A stretch of DNA of 64,000 nucleotides from Paraburkholderia sp. DHOC27 (GCF_003429005.1 NZ_QVQV01000008.1:1-64000); one strand, 5' to 3'. Shown: positions 1-8,891, numbered from the stretch's first letter. Notes: generated by a model from the sequence alone, not told the origin. A program made the numbers and translations.

Positions 1-71
1 TGCCGTTCGACTTGCATGTGTAAGGCATGCCGCCAGCGTTCAATCTGAGCCAGGATCAAACTCTTCAGTTC
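1..71 (-). rRNA. 16S ribosomal RNA, 5' end (partial)
   Basis: The reverse complement carries the universal 16S 5' segment AGAGTTTGATCCTGGCTCAG (about 43-62), followed by the conserved GAACGCTGGCGG stretch and the start of the V1 region. By alignment to the E. coli 16S start the mature 5' end falls near 71. The gene runs off the left edge, so only about 70 nt are present. It identifies a beta-proteobacterium and shows that an rrn operon lies to the left. Confidence 0.96.
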
Positions 72-378
72 AATTCCTGTTACTGTTTTCGGTTGTCGCA
101 GTTACCTGCTTGCAACCGGTCGCTCACTCAACGTACTGACGAATGATTAACCTGCGACTCTTCCGAAAAAGAGACAGGAAAACCTTCCTTTCATTACTGT
201 GTGAGACTTGATACTTTCGCTTTACGTCAGGCTCCGAAGAACCCGACCGCGTCGCGCATCAAGCGCCCACACTTATCGGCTGTTAATTTTTAAAGATCGA
301 TCCGCATTCACCACCGAAACCGCGCCAACTTCACCTTCCGGCACCGCTTCGTTCTGCGTCGCTGCATCAGCAGCAGAG
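72..378 (-). other. rRNA operon leader (5' external transcribed spacer)
   Basis: This is the transcribed spacer between the downstream rrn promoter and the 16S 5' end. On the minus strand it contains an A/T-rich segment at about 280-299 reading GATCTTTAAAAATTAACAG, which resembles the boxA-type antitermination and processing region seen just upstream of Burkholderia 16S genes. No protein gene is credible here. The boundaries are inferred from the promoter and the 16S start. Confidence 0.7.
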
Positions 379-385
379 AAACGAG

Positions 386-414
386 ATTATGAAGAACTTC
401 CGCTTGATCGTCAA
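386..414 (-). promoter_or_regulatory. rrn promoter, downstream (P2)
   Basis: On the minus strand a -35 box TTGACG (409-414) and a -10 box CATAAT (386-391) are separated by exactly 17 nt. A run of seven A directly upstream (about 416-426) looks like an UP element for the alpha C-terminal domain. It points into the 16S leader. A sigma70-type rRNA promoter is the natural reading. Confidence 0.8.
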
Positions 415-517
415 CAGGTTTTTTTAACTTCCTGAACCCGCCCGATCCGCTGCAAGCCTTGCCACTGCTGGCTCTCCCGCCTCCCGCGCCCGGTTGCCCG
501 AAGCGCGAAAGACCGAG

Positions 518-546
518 ATTCTAGCGAGCCGGGAAGCGCTGTGCAA
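518..546 (-). promoter_or_regulatory. rrn promoter, upstream (P1)
   Basis: A second sigma70-like promoter in the same direction: -35 TTGCAC (541-546), 17-nt spacer, -10 TAGAAT (518-523). An A-rich tract just upstream (about 551-558) could be an UP element. With the promoter at 386-414 this gives the tandem P1/P2 arrangement common in proteobacterial rRNA operons. It lies about 100 bp past the stop codon of the last phosphonate gene. Confidence 0.7.
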
Positions 547-647
547 GCGTTATTTTGATACGCCCAAACAAAGGGGAGATTGGCGAGAACACGAGGCCGC
601 TGCGACCAGCGCAAGGCATGCGGAGCACAACGAGAACACGGAAAAAC

Positions 648-1208
648 TCACGCCACGGAATGAGCACTCATCACCCGCTCCACCACTTCTAGATAGTGAT
701 CGAGATCGGGCGTCGGGCGGTTGGCTTCCTTGGCGAGATCGTCCCACCGACGCACGCGCAGCGCGTCCTCCGCGTAGGGCTTGCTCAGGAAAGCGTCGGC
801 CTCTTCCTTACTAAAGATGCCGCCCTGCAATTCGAGGCTACGTACCGAATCCACTGACAAATGCCCGAAGTATTCAGCGTCGATGGCACACAGGCAGCGC
901 TTGGCGTCCACATGCAATCGAATCGGCTCCAGCACGGCATCCGGCAACACCGGCCGCAAAAACGGCAACGCAAAGTATTGATGCAGATCGTCGATGCCCC
1001 GCGCCGTCGGCGTCTCGCCAAAGCGGTTCAACAGATGGCCGAGGTCATGCAGAAACGCGGCCGCCACCAGCTCGTCGCCCGCGCCTTCCTGTTCCGCCAG
1101 CGCGGCGCTCTGCAACGCGTGCTCCAGTTGCGTGACGGGCTCGCCGCTATAAGCCAGCGCGCCGTGCTGCTCGAACAAACCGCGAATGTCATCCAGACTC
1201 AAAGCCAT
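648..1208 (-). CDS. Phosphonate-locus HD-domain protein, PhnZ-like (putative di-iron oxygenase)
   Basis: This 186-aa protein belongs to the HD-domain family found in phosphonate operons (TIGR03276-like). PhnZ, a mixed-valent di-iron oxygenase, cleaves the C-P bond of 2-amino-1-hydroxyethylphosphonate. The ligands recalled for PhnZ have matching residues at nearly constant offset: H30, H54-D55, H76, H99 and D156 of RRWDD. The gating pair is matched by Tyr20 and Glu23 in the segment YSGEPVTQLEH. The gene is last in the phn operon, 4 nt after phnY. No PhnY*-type 2-oxoglutarate dioxygenase, the usual PhnZ partner, is encoded here, so the substrate is unclear. Family is confident; activity is inferred. 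Confidence 0.85.
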   Translation of the reverse strand: MALSLDDIRGLFEQHGALAYSGEPVTQLEHALQSAALAEQEGAGDELVAAAFLHDLGHLLNRFGETPTARGIDDLHQYFALPFLRPVLPDAVLEPIRLHVDAKRCLCAIDAEYFGHLSVDSVRSLELQGGIFSKEEADAFLSKPYAEDALRVRRWDDLAKEANRPTPDLDHYLEVVERVMSAHSVA

Positions 1209-1212
1209 GCCA

Positions 1213-2670
1213 TTACTCCCAAGGCAACGAAAACGTCTTGAGGTTGGTAAAGCTCTTCATGGCTTCCTGCACCCCTTCCTTATAACCTAGCCCCGAATCC
1301 TTGATACCGCCAAACGGCGTCAGCTCGATCCGGTAACCCGGCACTTCCCACACGTTGACGGTGCCCACGCGCAGTTCATTGACCAGACGGACGATCGCGT
1401 CCTGCCGGTTCGTGCAGACCCCCGAGGACAATCCGAACGCCGTGCCGTTGCTGATACGAATGGCGTCATCCAGCGTATCGAAGGTGATGATCGGCGACAC
1501 CGGCCCGAAGGTTTCCTCGCGCACCAGCGCCATCGCCGGATCCACCCGGTCCACCACGGTCGGCGCATACAGCGCGCCCACGCGTCGATTGCCCGTCAAC
1601 AGCCGCGCCCCTTGCGCCACCGCCTCGTTGACGCGCCGCTCGAACAGCCGCGCAGCGGCCTCGTCGATGACCGTGCCCATCTGGTTGGCCTCGTCGAACG
1701 GATCGCCGTAGGTCCACGCGCGGGTCTTCTCCACCACCCGCTCGGTAAATTCCGCCGCGACGCTCTTTTGCACCAGCATCCGTTTGACGGCCGTGCAGCG
1801 TTGTCCGGAGTTTTTATACGAGCCCTGCACCGCGAGCGTCGCCGCCCGGTCGAGGTCGGCGTCTTCGAGCACGATCAGCGGATCGTTGCCGCCCAGTTCC
1901 AGCACGACGCGCCGGTAGGCGGCCTTGCCCGCAATGTATTTGCCAATCGCGACACCACCCGTGAACGTCACCAGTTCGGCGAGCGGATGCGTGATCAGTT
2001 CGTCGGCGATCTCGCGCGGGTCGCCGGTCAGTACCTGCAACATCGGCTCGGGCAGACCGGCTTCATACAGGATATCCGCCAGGAAGAACGCCGACAGCGG
2101 CACCTTCTCCGAGGGCTTCAACAGAATCCGGTTGTTGGTCGCAATGGCCGGCGCGATCTTGTGCGCCACCTGGTTCATCGGATGATTGAACGGCGTGATG
2201 GCCACGATCACACCCGCGAGCGGCTCGCGCTGCGAGAACACGCGCCGCTTCTTGCCGTGCGGCGTCAAATCGCAAGAAAAACTCTGACCGTCGTCACGCA
2301 GCGCCTCGAACGAAGCAAACTTGAGCACATCGGCCACGCGCCCGATCTCGTAACGCGAGTCCTGCTTCGAGAGCCCCGCTTCTAGCGAGATCAGATCCGA
2401 GGCCGCTTCAGTGCGCTCGCGCAGCAACTGCGCCGCGCACTCCAGAATCTGCGAGCGCTCGTAGCGCGAGAGCGTGGAGTGATACGCGCCGGCGTATTCG
2501 AACGCCGCGCGCACATCGTCGACGCTTGCCATCGGCACCGTGCCCACCCGCAGGCCCGTGTACGGATCGAACACATCGAGCGTGCGTTCACGGCGCGCGC
2601 GTGCGCCGGCGAGACGCAGTGTTTCCTCGCGAAACGCGGGATGATCCGTTGAGGTCAATACGGCGTTCAT
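1213..2670 (-). CDS. phnY: Phosphonoacetaldehyde dehydrogenase
   Basis: An aldehyde dehydrogenase superfamily enzyme (485 aa) that oxidises phosphonoacetaldehyde to phosphonoacetate with NAD+. The catalytic Cys292 lies in GQRCT and the general base Glu258 in LELGG, close to the published Sinorhizobium PhnY catalytic Cys. The cofactor-binding segment ITPFNHP is near 158-164 and a Gly-rich FTGG at 236-239. I chose the ATG at 2670 because its ATGA overlaps the phnA stop by 4 nt; the frame stays open to 2922 but that stretch lies inside phnA. Followed after 4 nt by the HD gene. Context (phnW, phnA) supports the specific substrate. Confidence 0.93.
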   Translation of the reverse strand: MNAVLTSTDHPAFREETLRLAGARARRERTLDVFDPYTGLRVGTVPMASVDDVRAAFEYAGAYHSTLSRYERSQILECAAQLLRERTEAASDLISLEAGLSKQDSRYEIGRVADVLKFASFEALRDDGQSFSCDLTPHGKKRRVFSQREPLAGVIVAITPFNHPMNQVAHKIAPAIATNNRILLKPSEKVPLSAFFLADILYEAGLPEPMLQVLTGDPREIADELITHPLAELVTFTGGVAIGKYIAGKAAYRRVVLELGGNDPLIVLEDADLDRAATLAVQGSYKNSGQRCTAVKRMLVQKSVAAEFTERVVEKTRAWTYGDPFDEANQMGTVIDEAAARLFERRVNEAVAQGARLLTGNRRVGALYAPTVVDRVDPAMALVREETFGPVSPIITFDTLDDAIRISNGTAFGLSSGVCTNRQDAIVRLVNELRVGTVNVWEVPGYRIELTPFGGIKDSGLGYKEGVQEAMKSFTNLKTFSLPWE

Positions 2671-3932
2671 GATGGCACCACGTGATTCAACGCCATGTCG
2701 AACACGTCGAAATTGCGCAGACGTTGACCGGCCTTCAAACCTTCCAGATGCCGATTGAAGAGCAACGGCACTTCCTGCTCGGACAGACCGCCATGCGATC
2801 GCAACGGCACGGTCAGCCCCGAGAGATCGTGTTCCGCGCGGCGCGTGCCCAGCACGACATTGCGCTGGCTCACGACGACGATGTCGCCCACCCGGTCGTT
2901 CGGCAATTCGAAACGCTCGCACGCAGCGCGGTTGTCCAGCACGACCTCGACGCCTTCGAGACCACCAATCCGCTCTATCACCTGACGCACGTTCACCTCA
3001 CGCGGCAGATAGATCGTCGCAAACGAACCGAGCGCGCCGTGATGCACCACATACGGATCCGTAATCGGCAGGATGACCCGCGCCTTCGACGCGCCGAGCC
3101 ATTCGTCCAGCACGTCCTGCAGATAGATCACGTTGGGCTCGCCGGTTTGCGGATCATGCTTGGCATTCATGCCGTGATCCGCAGTCAGCCCGATCACCCA
3201 GCCGAGTTCGTCGAGTTGGGCCAGATAGCGGTCCATCATCGCGTAGAACGCGTTCGCGCCTTCAGTGCCGGGTGCCCATTTGTGCTGGATATAGTCGGTG
3301 GTGGACAGATACATCAGATCCAGCTTGCGGGTTTGCGCGAGCCGCACGCCCGCTGCGAACACGAACTCGGACAACGCCGCGCTATACACGTCCGGCACCG
3401 GCAGTCCAACCAGATCGAGCACCTCGCCGATACCGTTCTCTTCCTGTGTCACCGTGTCGGCCTTCTCCGCGGAGAAGCAGATGCCCTTCAGTTGCCAGCC
3501 GAGCAGACGGCGCAGCTTGTCCTTCGCCGTCACGACCGCCACCGCCGCGCCCGCCTCTGCTGCGGCGGCGAGCAACGTCCCGGCACGCAGATACGCGGGG
3601 TCGTTCATCATCACTTCCGCGCCCGCGCCACCGTTGGCCTCAGGATCCCAGAAGTAGTTGCCGCAGATGCCGTGCACCGAAGGCGGCACGCCGCAGACGA
3701 TGGACAGATTATTCGGATTGGTGAACGACGGAATCACGCAATCGCCCTTGAGTGCCGTGCCCGCTTTCAGCATCTTGCCGATGAACGGCGCGACGCCCGC
3801 CGCGACCGCGGCCTCCAGATAGTCGTATTCGCAGCCGTCCACGCACACCACGACCGTGGGCTGCGATGAGAGACGGTAGGCCCGGCCATTTACTTCGATA
3901 GTGCGCACGCTTTGTTCCGTATGGATTGACAT
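2667..3932 (-). CDS. phnA: Phosphonoacetate hydrolase
   Basis: An alkaline-phosphatase-superfamily zinc enzyme (421 aa) that hydrolyses phosphonoacetate to acetate and phosphate, the C-P bond-breaking step of the PhnW-PhnY-PhnA route. The first metal-binding Asp is D32 in VDGCEYD and the nucleophilic Thr is T71 in PSFTNPNN, both three residues later than in Sinorhizobium PhnA. Further metal ligands appear in TADHGMNAKHD and RSHGGLSEQ. No signal peptide, so cytoplasmic. It overlaps phnY by 4 nt and follows the GntR gene by 21 nt. This product releases usable phosphate plus a carbon source. Confidence 0.94.
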   Translation of the reverse strand: MSIHTEQSVRTIEVNGRAYRLSSQPTVVVCVDGCEYDYLEAAVAAGVAPFIGKMLKAGTALKGDCVIPSFTNPNNLSIVCGVPPSVHGICGNYFWDPEANGGAGAEVMMNDPAYLRAGTLLAAAAEAGAAVAVVTAKDKLRRLLGWQLKGICFSAEKADTVTQEENGIGEVLDLVGLPVPDVYSAALSEFVFAAGVRLAQTRKLDLMYLSTTDYIQHKWAPGTEGANAFYAMMDRYLAQLDELGWVIGLTADHGMNAKHDPQTGEPNVIYLQDVLDEWLGASKARVILPITDPYVVHHGALGSFATIYLPREVNVRQVIERIGGLEGVEVVLDNRAACERFELPNDRVGDIVVVSQRNVVLGTRRAEHDLSGLTVPLRSHGGLSEQEVPLLFNRHLEGLKAGQRLRNFDVFDMALNHVVPS

Positions 3933-3953
3933 CGATCTATTCCCTGCGCGTCG

Positions 3954-4700
3954 CTACGCGCGTTCTTCATCAGTCGGGGCCGACGACGGCAGCGCCTCGT
4001 TCCGTGGTCCAGCCGGTTCATAGGCCTCGTGTGCGCGTTGCCGTCCGCCGTTCACATGGGCCTGCATCAGTGCCGCCGCGCGCTCGGGTTCGCGCGAGGC
4101 GAGCGCCGTGAGGATGGCGCGATGTTCGGCAAGAGATCGTTCCATCGCGTCCGCCCGCACCACCAATGCGGCGCGCCGGAACAGACTCAACTCGCCCACC
4201 AGCCGCCGGTACGTCTCATACAGCTTGCTATTTCCTGCCGCCGCTACGATGCCGTCGTGGAACGCCACATTGGCGCGCGCGTAAGCGCCGTCGTCGCCCG
4301 CATCGAGCGCGCTGCGCATGGCGTCGATGTGCTTGCGCAGCCTCGCCAGTTGCGCCGCGTCGATGCGAGGCGCCAGGATCCGGCACGCCGCCTCTTCGAG
4401 CACGGCCCGCACTGCGTAAATCTCATCGGCTTCCGCCAGCGACACCACCCGCACGAACACGCCCCGATTCTTTTCGTTGCGCACGAGGCCGGCCTGCTCC
4501 AGCGCCCGGAACGCCTCGCGCACCGGCCCGCGTGAGACCTGCAGACGCGCGGCCCAGTCCGCTTCGTTGAGCTTGTCGCCAGGCGCCAGCACGCCTTCGA
4601 TGATGTTGCGTTCGATGGCTTCGCGAACCAGCGCCGTCAACGAATGCCGACGCACCACATCAATTGGATCAGCGGAGCCCGTTTCCATATTTTCGGTCAT
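3954..4700 (-). CDS. GntR/FCD-family regulator of phosphonate use
   Basis: A FadR-type GntR regulator: winged helix near the N-terminus (LTALVREAIERNIIEG, then SRGPVREAFRALEQAGL) and an all-helical FCD ligand domain with the metal-binding-type Asp/His residues (for example ANVAFHDGIV). It resembles the 'phosphonate utilization associated' regulator family. It sits inside the operon between phnV and phnA. The start is uncertain: an in-frame GTG exists at 4754, but the ATG at 4700 leaves a short leader before the HTH; neither has a good ribosome-binding site. Probably responds to 2-AEP or a pathway intermediate; that is inference. Confidence 0.85.
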   Translation of the reverse strand: MTENMETGSADPIDVVRRHSLTALVREAIERNIIEGVLAPGDKLNEADWAARLQVSRGPVREAFRALEQAGLVRNEKNRGVFVRVVSLAEADEIYAVRAVLEEAACRILAPRIDAAQLARLRKHIDAMRSALDAGDDGAYARANVAFHDGIVAAAGNSKLYETYRRLVGELSLFRRAALVVRADAMERSLAEHRAILTALASREPERAAALMQAHVNGGRQRAHEAYEPAGPRNEALPSSAPTDEERA

Positions 4701-4777
4701 TTCGACATTTTTTGCCACATTTTCATGCGTGAGGGAACGACTGGCACGATCCACAGAATGTCAGGGCAATCCGCCGC

Positions 4778-5641
4778 TCAGTCGAGCCGGCGGCGAGGCA
4801 CCCGCGCGGCGATCACCAGCAGCGCGGCGAGTGAGACGAGCAGCAAGATCAACGAAAGAGCGGACGCCGGCAGGTAATAGCCGCGTTCCACCTGACCGAC
4901 GACGACGATCGGCACCGTCGCGAAGCCTGGCGGGTACACGGTCAGGGTCGCCCCCAGTTCGCCGAGCGAGAGCGCAAAGCCGAGCGCCAGACTGGCGCGG
5001 ATCGCGGGCACGAGTTGCGGCAGCACGACGCGGCGCAGCACCATCGAAGGCGGCGCGCCGAGACTGGCGGCCGCTTCGCGCAGCACCGTCAGCTCGGGTC
5101 GCAAAGCTGCGGCGGCGCAGCGGTAGCAGAACGGCAGCACCAGCGCGAGTTGCACGAACACGACGATTGCCGCGGAACTGGACAGGTCTACCGGCCGTTT
5201 GTGATACGCAATCAGCACGGCCAGACCGAGCACGACGCTCGGCACGCCATTGGGCATCATCGCGATCGTATCGACGAGCGCGCCAAGGCCACGCCGGTCA
5301 CGCCCTTCGAGCGCGAGCGCCAGCCACAAGCCGAGGATGGTGCCCAGCACGGCCACGCCGAAACCGACTTCGAGGCTCGTGGTGAGCGCATCGAAATCGC
5401 TCGACCCCAGCCGTTCGAACCAGCGCATGCTGAAACCGTCGGGCAGGATCGTGCCGGACCAGTGCGCAGCGACGCTCGAGAGCGCCACCACCAGCACGGG
5501 CAACACGAACAACCAGAAGCACAGCAACGCGGCAAACGCGAGAAACACGCCGCCTGCCACGCGGGTTAGCAGACTGCGCTCGACAGGCCGCGCACGCTTG
5601 TGCATGACCGGCAACACTGTAGGGTCCAGATCGACGGGCAT
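4778..5641 (-). CDS. phnV: 2-aminoethylphosphonate ABC transporter permease
   Basis: An inner-membrane permease of the binding-protein-dependent family (287 aa) with about six hydrophobic segments. The EAA cytoplasmic loop is visible as REAAASLGAPPSMVLRRVVLPQLVPA. It pairs with PhnU to form the channel of the 2-AEP importer. The TGATG junction with phnU (1-nt overlap at 5641) indicates translational coupling. Assignment to PhnV rather than a generic spermidine/putrescine-type permease rests on the neighbouring phn genes. Confidence 0.88.
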   Translation of the reverse strand: MPVDLDPTVLPVMHKRARPVERSLLTRVAGGVFLAFAALLCFWLFVLPVLVVALSSVAAHWSGTILPDGFSMRWFERLGSSDFDALTTSLEVGFGVAVLGTILGLWLALALEGRDRRGLGALVDTIAMMPNGVPSVVLGLAVLIAYHKRPVDLSSSAAIVVFVQLALVLPFCYRCAAAALRPELTVLREAAASLGAPPSMVLRRVVLPQLVPAIRASLALGFALSLGELGATLTVYPPGFATVPIVVVGQVERGYYLPASALSLILLLVSLAALLVIAARVPRRRLD

Positions 5642-6573
5642 CAGCGCGCTCCTTTTACCTTGCGCCGGTTGACCTGGCGGTACAGCGCGTACAACGACAA
5701 CGACATGGCCAGCATCACGACAGCGCCGGCGGCAGCGGTGGGCAAATCCAGATCCACGGTCGCGGAACTGTAGATGGCAACCGGCAGCGTGATCAGATGC
5801 GCGCTGCCCAGCACCAGCAGAATGCCAAACTCATTGAGCGTCAGCAGAAAGCACAGGATCGTGCCGGCCGCGATGCCAGGCCACGCGAGCGGCAGGATCA
5901 CCTTGAACGCCACCATCCAGCCGTTCGCACCGAGACTGCGCGCCGCTTCGATCAGCCGCATGTCGAGCGTCGCGAATGATGCGAGTGTGGGACGCACGAC
6001 GAACGGCGCGTAAAACACCACTTCGGCCAGAATCACACCGCCTACCCCGAACAGGAAGTCGAGCGGCGGCGCCTGGAGATGGAACAGCCGTTGCAGGCCG
6101 ATACTCACCGAGCCCTGCGAGCCGTAGAGAAAAATCAGTGTGAAGGCCACGAGGAAGGATGGAAACGCCACGAACAGTTCGAGAAACCGCGTCACCAGCC
6201 GGGCGCCCGGGAACGGCTTGAAGAACAGCATCGAGGCAAGCGCCACGCCGAGCAGCGAGGCCAGTCCCGCGCTGGCGAACAGCACCCACAGCGTCGTACC
6301 GACCACGCCACGCGTTTCCGGATTGCCGAAGAACGTCGCGTACGCCTGAAAGCCGAGGCCACCATGCGGGCCGCTCAAACTCAACAGCACGAGCCGGATC
6401 AGCGGATACACCACCAGCGGACCCAGCACGACCACCGCAAGAAACAGCAGATGCCATTGCGCCGCGCGTTCGCGGCGGCGCACCGCAGCAGCGTGCGACG
6501 CGAAAGTCGCCGTGCGGCGCGCGTCGGCGGCGACGGCGTCCGGGGTGGCGTCAGGGCTGGATAAGGACGACAT
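5641..6573 (-). CDS. phnU: 2-aminoethylphosphonate ABC transporter permease
   Basis: The partner permease (310 aa) with an approximately 35-residue charged cytoplasmic N-terminus before the first membrane segment (LLFLAVVVLGPLVVYPLI). The EAA loop reads IEAARSLGANGWMVAFKVIL. The start at 6573 (MSSLSSPDA) overlaps the end of phnT by 23 nt; the frame is open further upstream to 6672 but that lies in phnT. It ends in the TGATG junction with phnV. Role: membrane channel for 2-AEP uptake. Confidence 0.88.
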   Translation of the reverse strand: MSSLSSPDATPDAVAADARRTATFASHAAAVRRRERAAQWHLLFLAVVVLGPLVVYPLIRLVLLSLSGPHGGLGFQAYATFFGNPETRGVVGTTLWVLFASAGLASLLGVALASMLFFKPFPGARLVTRFLELFVAFPSFLVAFTLIFLYGSQGSVSIGLQRLFHLQAPPLDFLFGVGGVILAEVVFYAPFVVRPTLASFATLDMRLIEAARSLGANGWMVAFKVILPLAWPGIAAGTILCFLLTLNEFGILLVLGSAHLITLPVAIYSSATVDLDLPTAAAGAVVMLAMSLSLYALYRQVNRRKVKGAR

Positions 6574-7660
6574 CGTCAGCCTCGTATCGCAGTGAAATGC
6601 GCGCGCCCTTTTCCGGCGACATGCCGTGGCCGCGCTGCATCGTGACGAGCACAGGCTCGTTGGGCATCGCATCGAGCGTAACGGACACGGACAACACCGC
6701 GCCGTACCACTCCACCGACGTAATCACGCCATGCAGTTGCCCTTCGCCAAGCGGCACCAGCCGCAACGCCTCGGGACGCAGGCAGGCGACGCGGTCACGC
6801 GTGTTGTAGCGCGCGTCGCCAAGCGGGAAGGCCACGTGCGGCGGCAGCAGATTCGCGGCGCCGAGATAGCGCGCGACGAAACTGTCGTTGGGCGCGTCGT
6901 ACAACTGCTGCGGTGTGCCCAGTTGCGCAATGTGACCTTCACGCATCAGCAGCGTACGGTCGGACAGCACCAGCGCGTCGTCCTGGTCGTGCGTCACGCA
7001 GACGATGGTCAGATTCGGCAGCCGCTCATGCAGCGATTTCAGTTCGGAACGCACCGAGGCGCGCAGATTGGCGTCGAGTGCGGAAAGCGGTTCGTCGAGC
7101 AGCAGCACATCCGGTTCGATCACGAGCGCGCGTGCCAGGGCGACGCGCTGCTGCATGCCGCCCGACAGTTGCGCCGGCATCACGTGCCCCGCGTCGCCCA
7201 GTTGCACGAGCTTGAGCGCATCGGCCACGCGGCGGGCAATTTCCTTGGACGATTCGCGGCGCGCCCGCAAACCGAACGCGACGTTTTCGAATACCGAAAG
7301 ATGGGGGAACAGCGCGTAGCTCTGGAACAGCAGGCCGAGATTGCGCTTGTGCGGCGGCACGTGGGTCAGGTCGTGGCCGGCCACCGTCAGCGTTCCGGCA
7401 AGACCATCCGCTTCGATGAAGCCGGCGATGAAACGCAGCAAGGTGGTCTTGCCGCAACCGCTGCGACCGAGCACGGTCAGCAGTTCGCCGCGTTCGATGT
7501 TCAGCGACAGGTCGTCGAGCACCGTGCGCGTACCGAAGCGCACCGTCAGATGCTCGATCTGCACGCCGCCCGGCGTGCCCGGTTGCGCTGCATCGCGCGC
7601 CTCTCGTGAAGCGCCCAGCGCGTCTGCGTGAGCAAGCGTAACGGTATTCACCGGGTTCAT
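6551..7660 (-). CDS. phnT: 2-aminoethylphosphonate ABC transporter ATP-binding protein
   Basis: An ABC ATPase (369 aa) of the PotA/FbpC group: Walker A GRSGCGKTT (65-73), Q-loop FQSYALFPH, signature LSGGMQQR, Walker B VLLLDEP, H-loop THD, and a C-terminal TOBE-type extension from about residue 290. It powers PhnSUV. Start choice is open: a GGAGG abuts the ATG at 7660 with no spacer, while an in-frame GTG at 7651 would sit 9 nt from it, so translation may begin at the GTG. The gene overlaps phnU by 23 nt. Confidence 0.9.
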   Translation of the reverse strand: MNPVNTVTLAHADALGASREARDAAQPGTPGGVQIEHLTVRFGTRTVLDDLSLNIERGELLTVLGRSGCGKTTLLRFIAGFIEADGLAGTLTVAGHDLTHVPPHKRNLGLLFQSYALFPHLSVFENVAFGLRARRESSKEIARRVADALKLVQLGDAGHVMPAQLSGGMQQRVALARALVIEPDVLLLDEPLSALDANLRASVRSELKSLHERLPNLTIVCVTHDQDDALVLSDRTLLMREGHIAQLGTPQQLYDAPNDSFVARYLGAANLLPPHVAFPLGDARYNTRDRVACLRPEALRLVPLGEGQLHGVITSVEWYGAVLSVSVTLDAMPNEPVLVTMQRGHGMSPEKGARISLRYEADDVVLIQP

Positions 7661-7796
7661 CCTCCAGCCAGGGTAGTGCGGTAGCCGCAGGCGCTGTTCC
7701 GATACGAAGATCGGGCGGCCCTGCGACAGACTTCAGGCGGACGTGAGCAGCGCTCGGTGCGCCGCCCACGTCGAACAGCAAAACAACGCCGTGCGA

Positions 7797-8891
7797 TTAC
7801 TGCGCCGGCTTGACCACTTCGACCTGCTTGCCCGAATCGCCGATCACGTCGGTCTTCCAGCGCGTCGTCCAGTCAGCCTTCTTCGCCATGACCTGGTTCC
7901 AGTCCACCGGAATCAGCTTGACGCCAGCAATGGCCTGCTTGACGGCTTCGCCGTTCTTGCCGGCGAGCGGCACGTCGCTGCGGCCCGGAATGCCGAAGAT
8001 GTCCGGCACCTTGGCCTGCACGTCCGTCGACATCAGATAGTCGATCAGCTTCTTGCCTTCTGCCTGGTTCGGACCGTTCTTGATCAGGCCGATCGCGTAC
8101 GGCAACTGGAACGTGGTCGGCTTGCCGCCGGCGGAAGCCGCGAGGAAGATCGGCTTGAGCGACAGACCGCCGTTAGCCGCGTCGTCCAGATCCATCTGCA
8201 GGTCGCCGTTGGCCACCGAGATTTCGTTACGCGAAAGCAGCACGTCGAGGTAGCCCGTGCCCTTGGTGTGGAACTTGGCGCTCTGCTCGAGCTTCTTCAG
8301 ATAATCGAAGGCCTTGTCTTCACCCATCAACGAGGTAGTCAGAATGATCACGGCCATGCCGTCGCCTGCCGTGGCCGGGTTCGAGTACGCCACCTTGCCG
8401 GTGTAATCCGGGTGCAGCAGATCGGCAAACGTCTTCGGCTGGGTCTTCACCACGTCCGGGTTGATCGCGAACGAGAAGTAGTTGTTCACGAAGGTCGCCC
8501 ACGAACCATTGGAGGCCTTGGCAATGGCCGGCACGTTCTTGTAGTTCGCGCTTTGATAAGCCTGCAGCAGACCCGCCTGATCGGCCTGCTGGATGAACGG
8601 CGGCAGCGTCACGAGCACGTCGCCCTTCGGAGCGTCCTTCTCGATGGTGGCGCGGTTCACCACTTCGCCGCTACCGGCCGTCACGATGTTGACCTTCACG
8701 CCTTCCTTCTTTTCGAAGGCCGGCAGCACGTCCTTGTAGAGATTCTCGAGGCCGTCAGCCGTGTACAGCACCACCGCGTCAGCGGCTTGCGCGGGCAGCG
8801 CCGCGCCGCCGAATGCCGCAGCCACCACGAGTGCCGGCAATGTTTTGCGGACGATGCTGGCAGTCGCGCGAAGGTGATTCGTCTTGTTCAT
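7797..8891 (-). CDS. phnS: 2-aminoethylphosphonate periplasmic binding protein
   Basis: A 364-aa solute-binding protein of the iron/putrescine-type fold. It has a Sec signal peptide (about residues 1-36) ending ALPAQA before ADAVVLYTADG. The mature part has the family pattern for 2-AEP binding proteins (YTADGLENLYKDVLPAFEKK). It is the first gene of the minus-strand operon, with a GGAGAG ribosome-binding site 5-7 nt from the ATG. A 136-bp gap separates it from phnT, so it may be expressed at a higher level than the rest. Confidence 0.9.
   Translation of the reverse strand: MNKTNHLRATASIVRKTLPALVVAAAFGGAALPAQAADAVVLYTADGLENLYKDVLPAFEKKEGVKVNIVTAGSGEVVNRATIEKDAPKGDVLVTLPPFIQQADQAGLLQAYQSANYKNVPAIAKASNGSWATFVNNYFSFAINPDVVKTQPKTFADLLHPDYTGKVAYSNPATAGDGMAVIILTTSLMGEDKAFDYLKKLEQSAKFHTKGTGYLDVLLSRNEISVANGDLQMDLDDAANGGLSLKPIFLAASAGGKPTTFQLPYAIGLIKNGPNQAEGKKLIDYLMSTDVQAKVPDIFGIPGRSDVPLAGKNGEAVKQAIAGVKLIPVDWNQVMAKKADWTTRWKTDVIGDSGKQVEVVKPAQ

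Noticed and set aside
2671..2922. N-terminal extension of phnY
   Set aside because: It overlaps phnA on the same strand in another frame and lacks family similarity; the ATGA at 2670 is the natural start.
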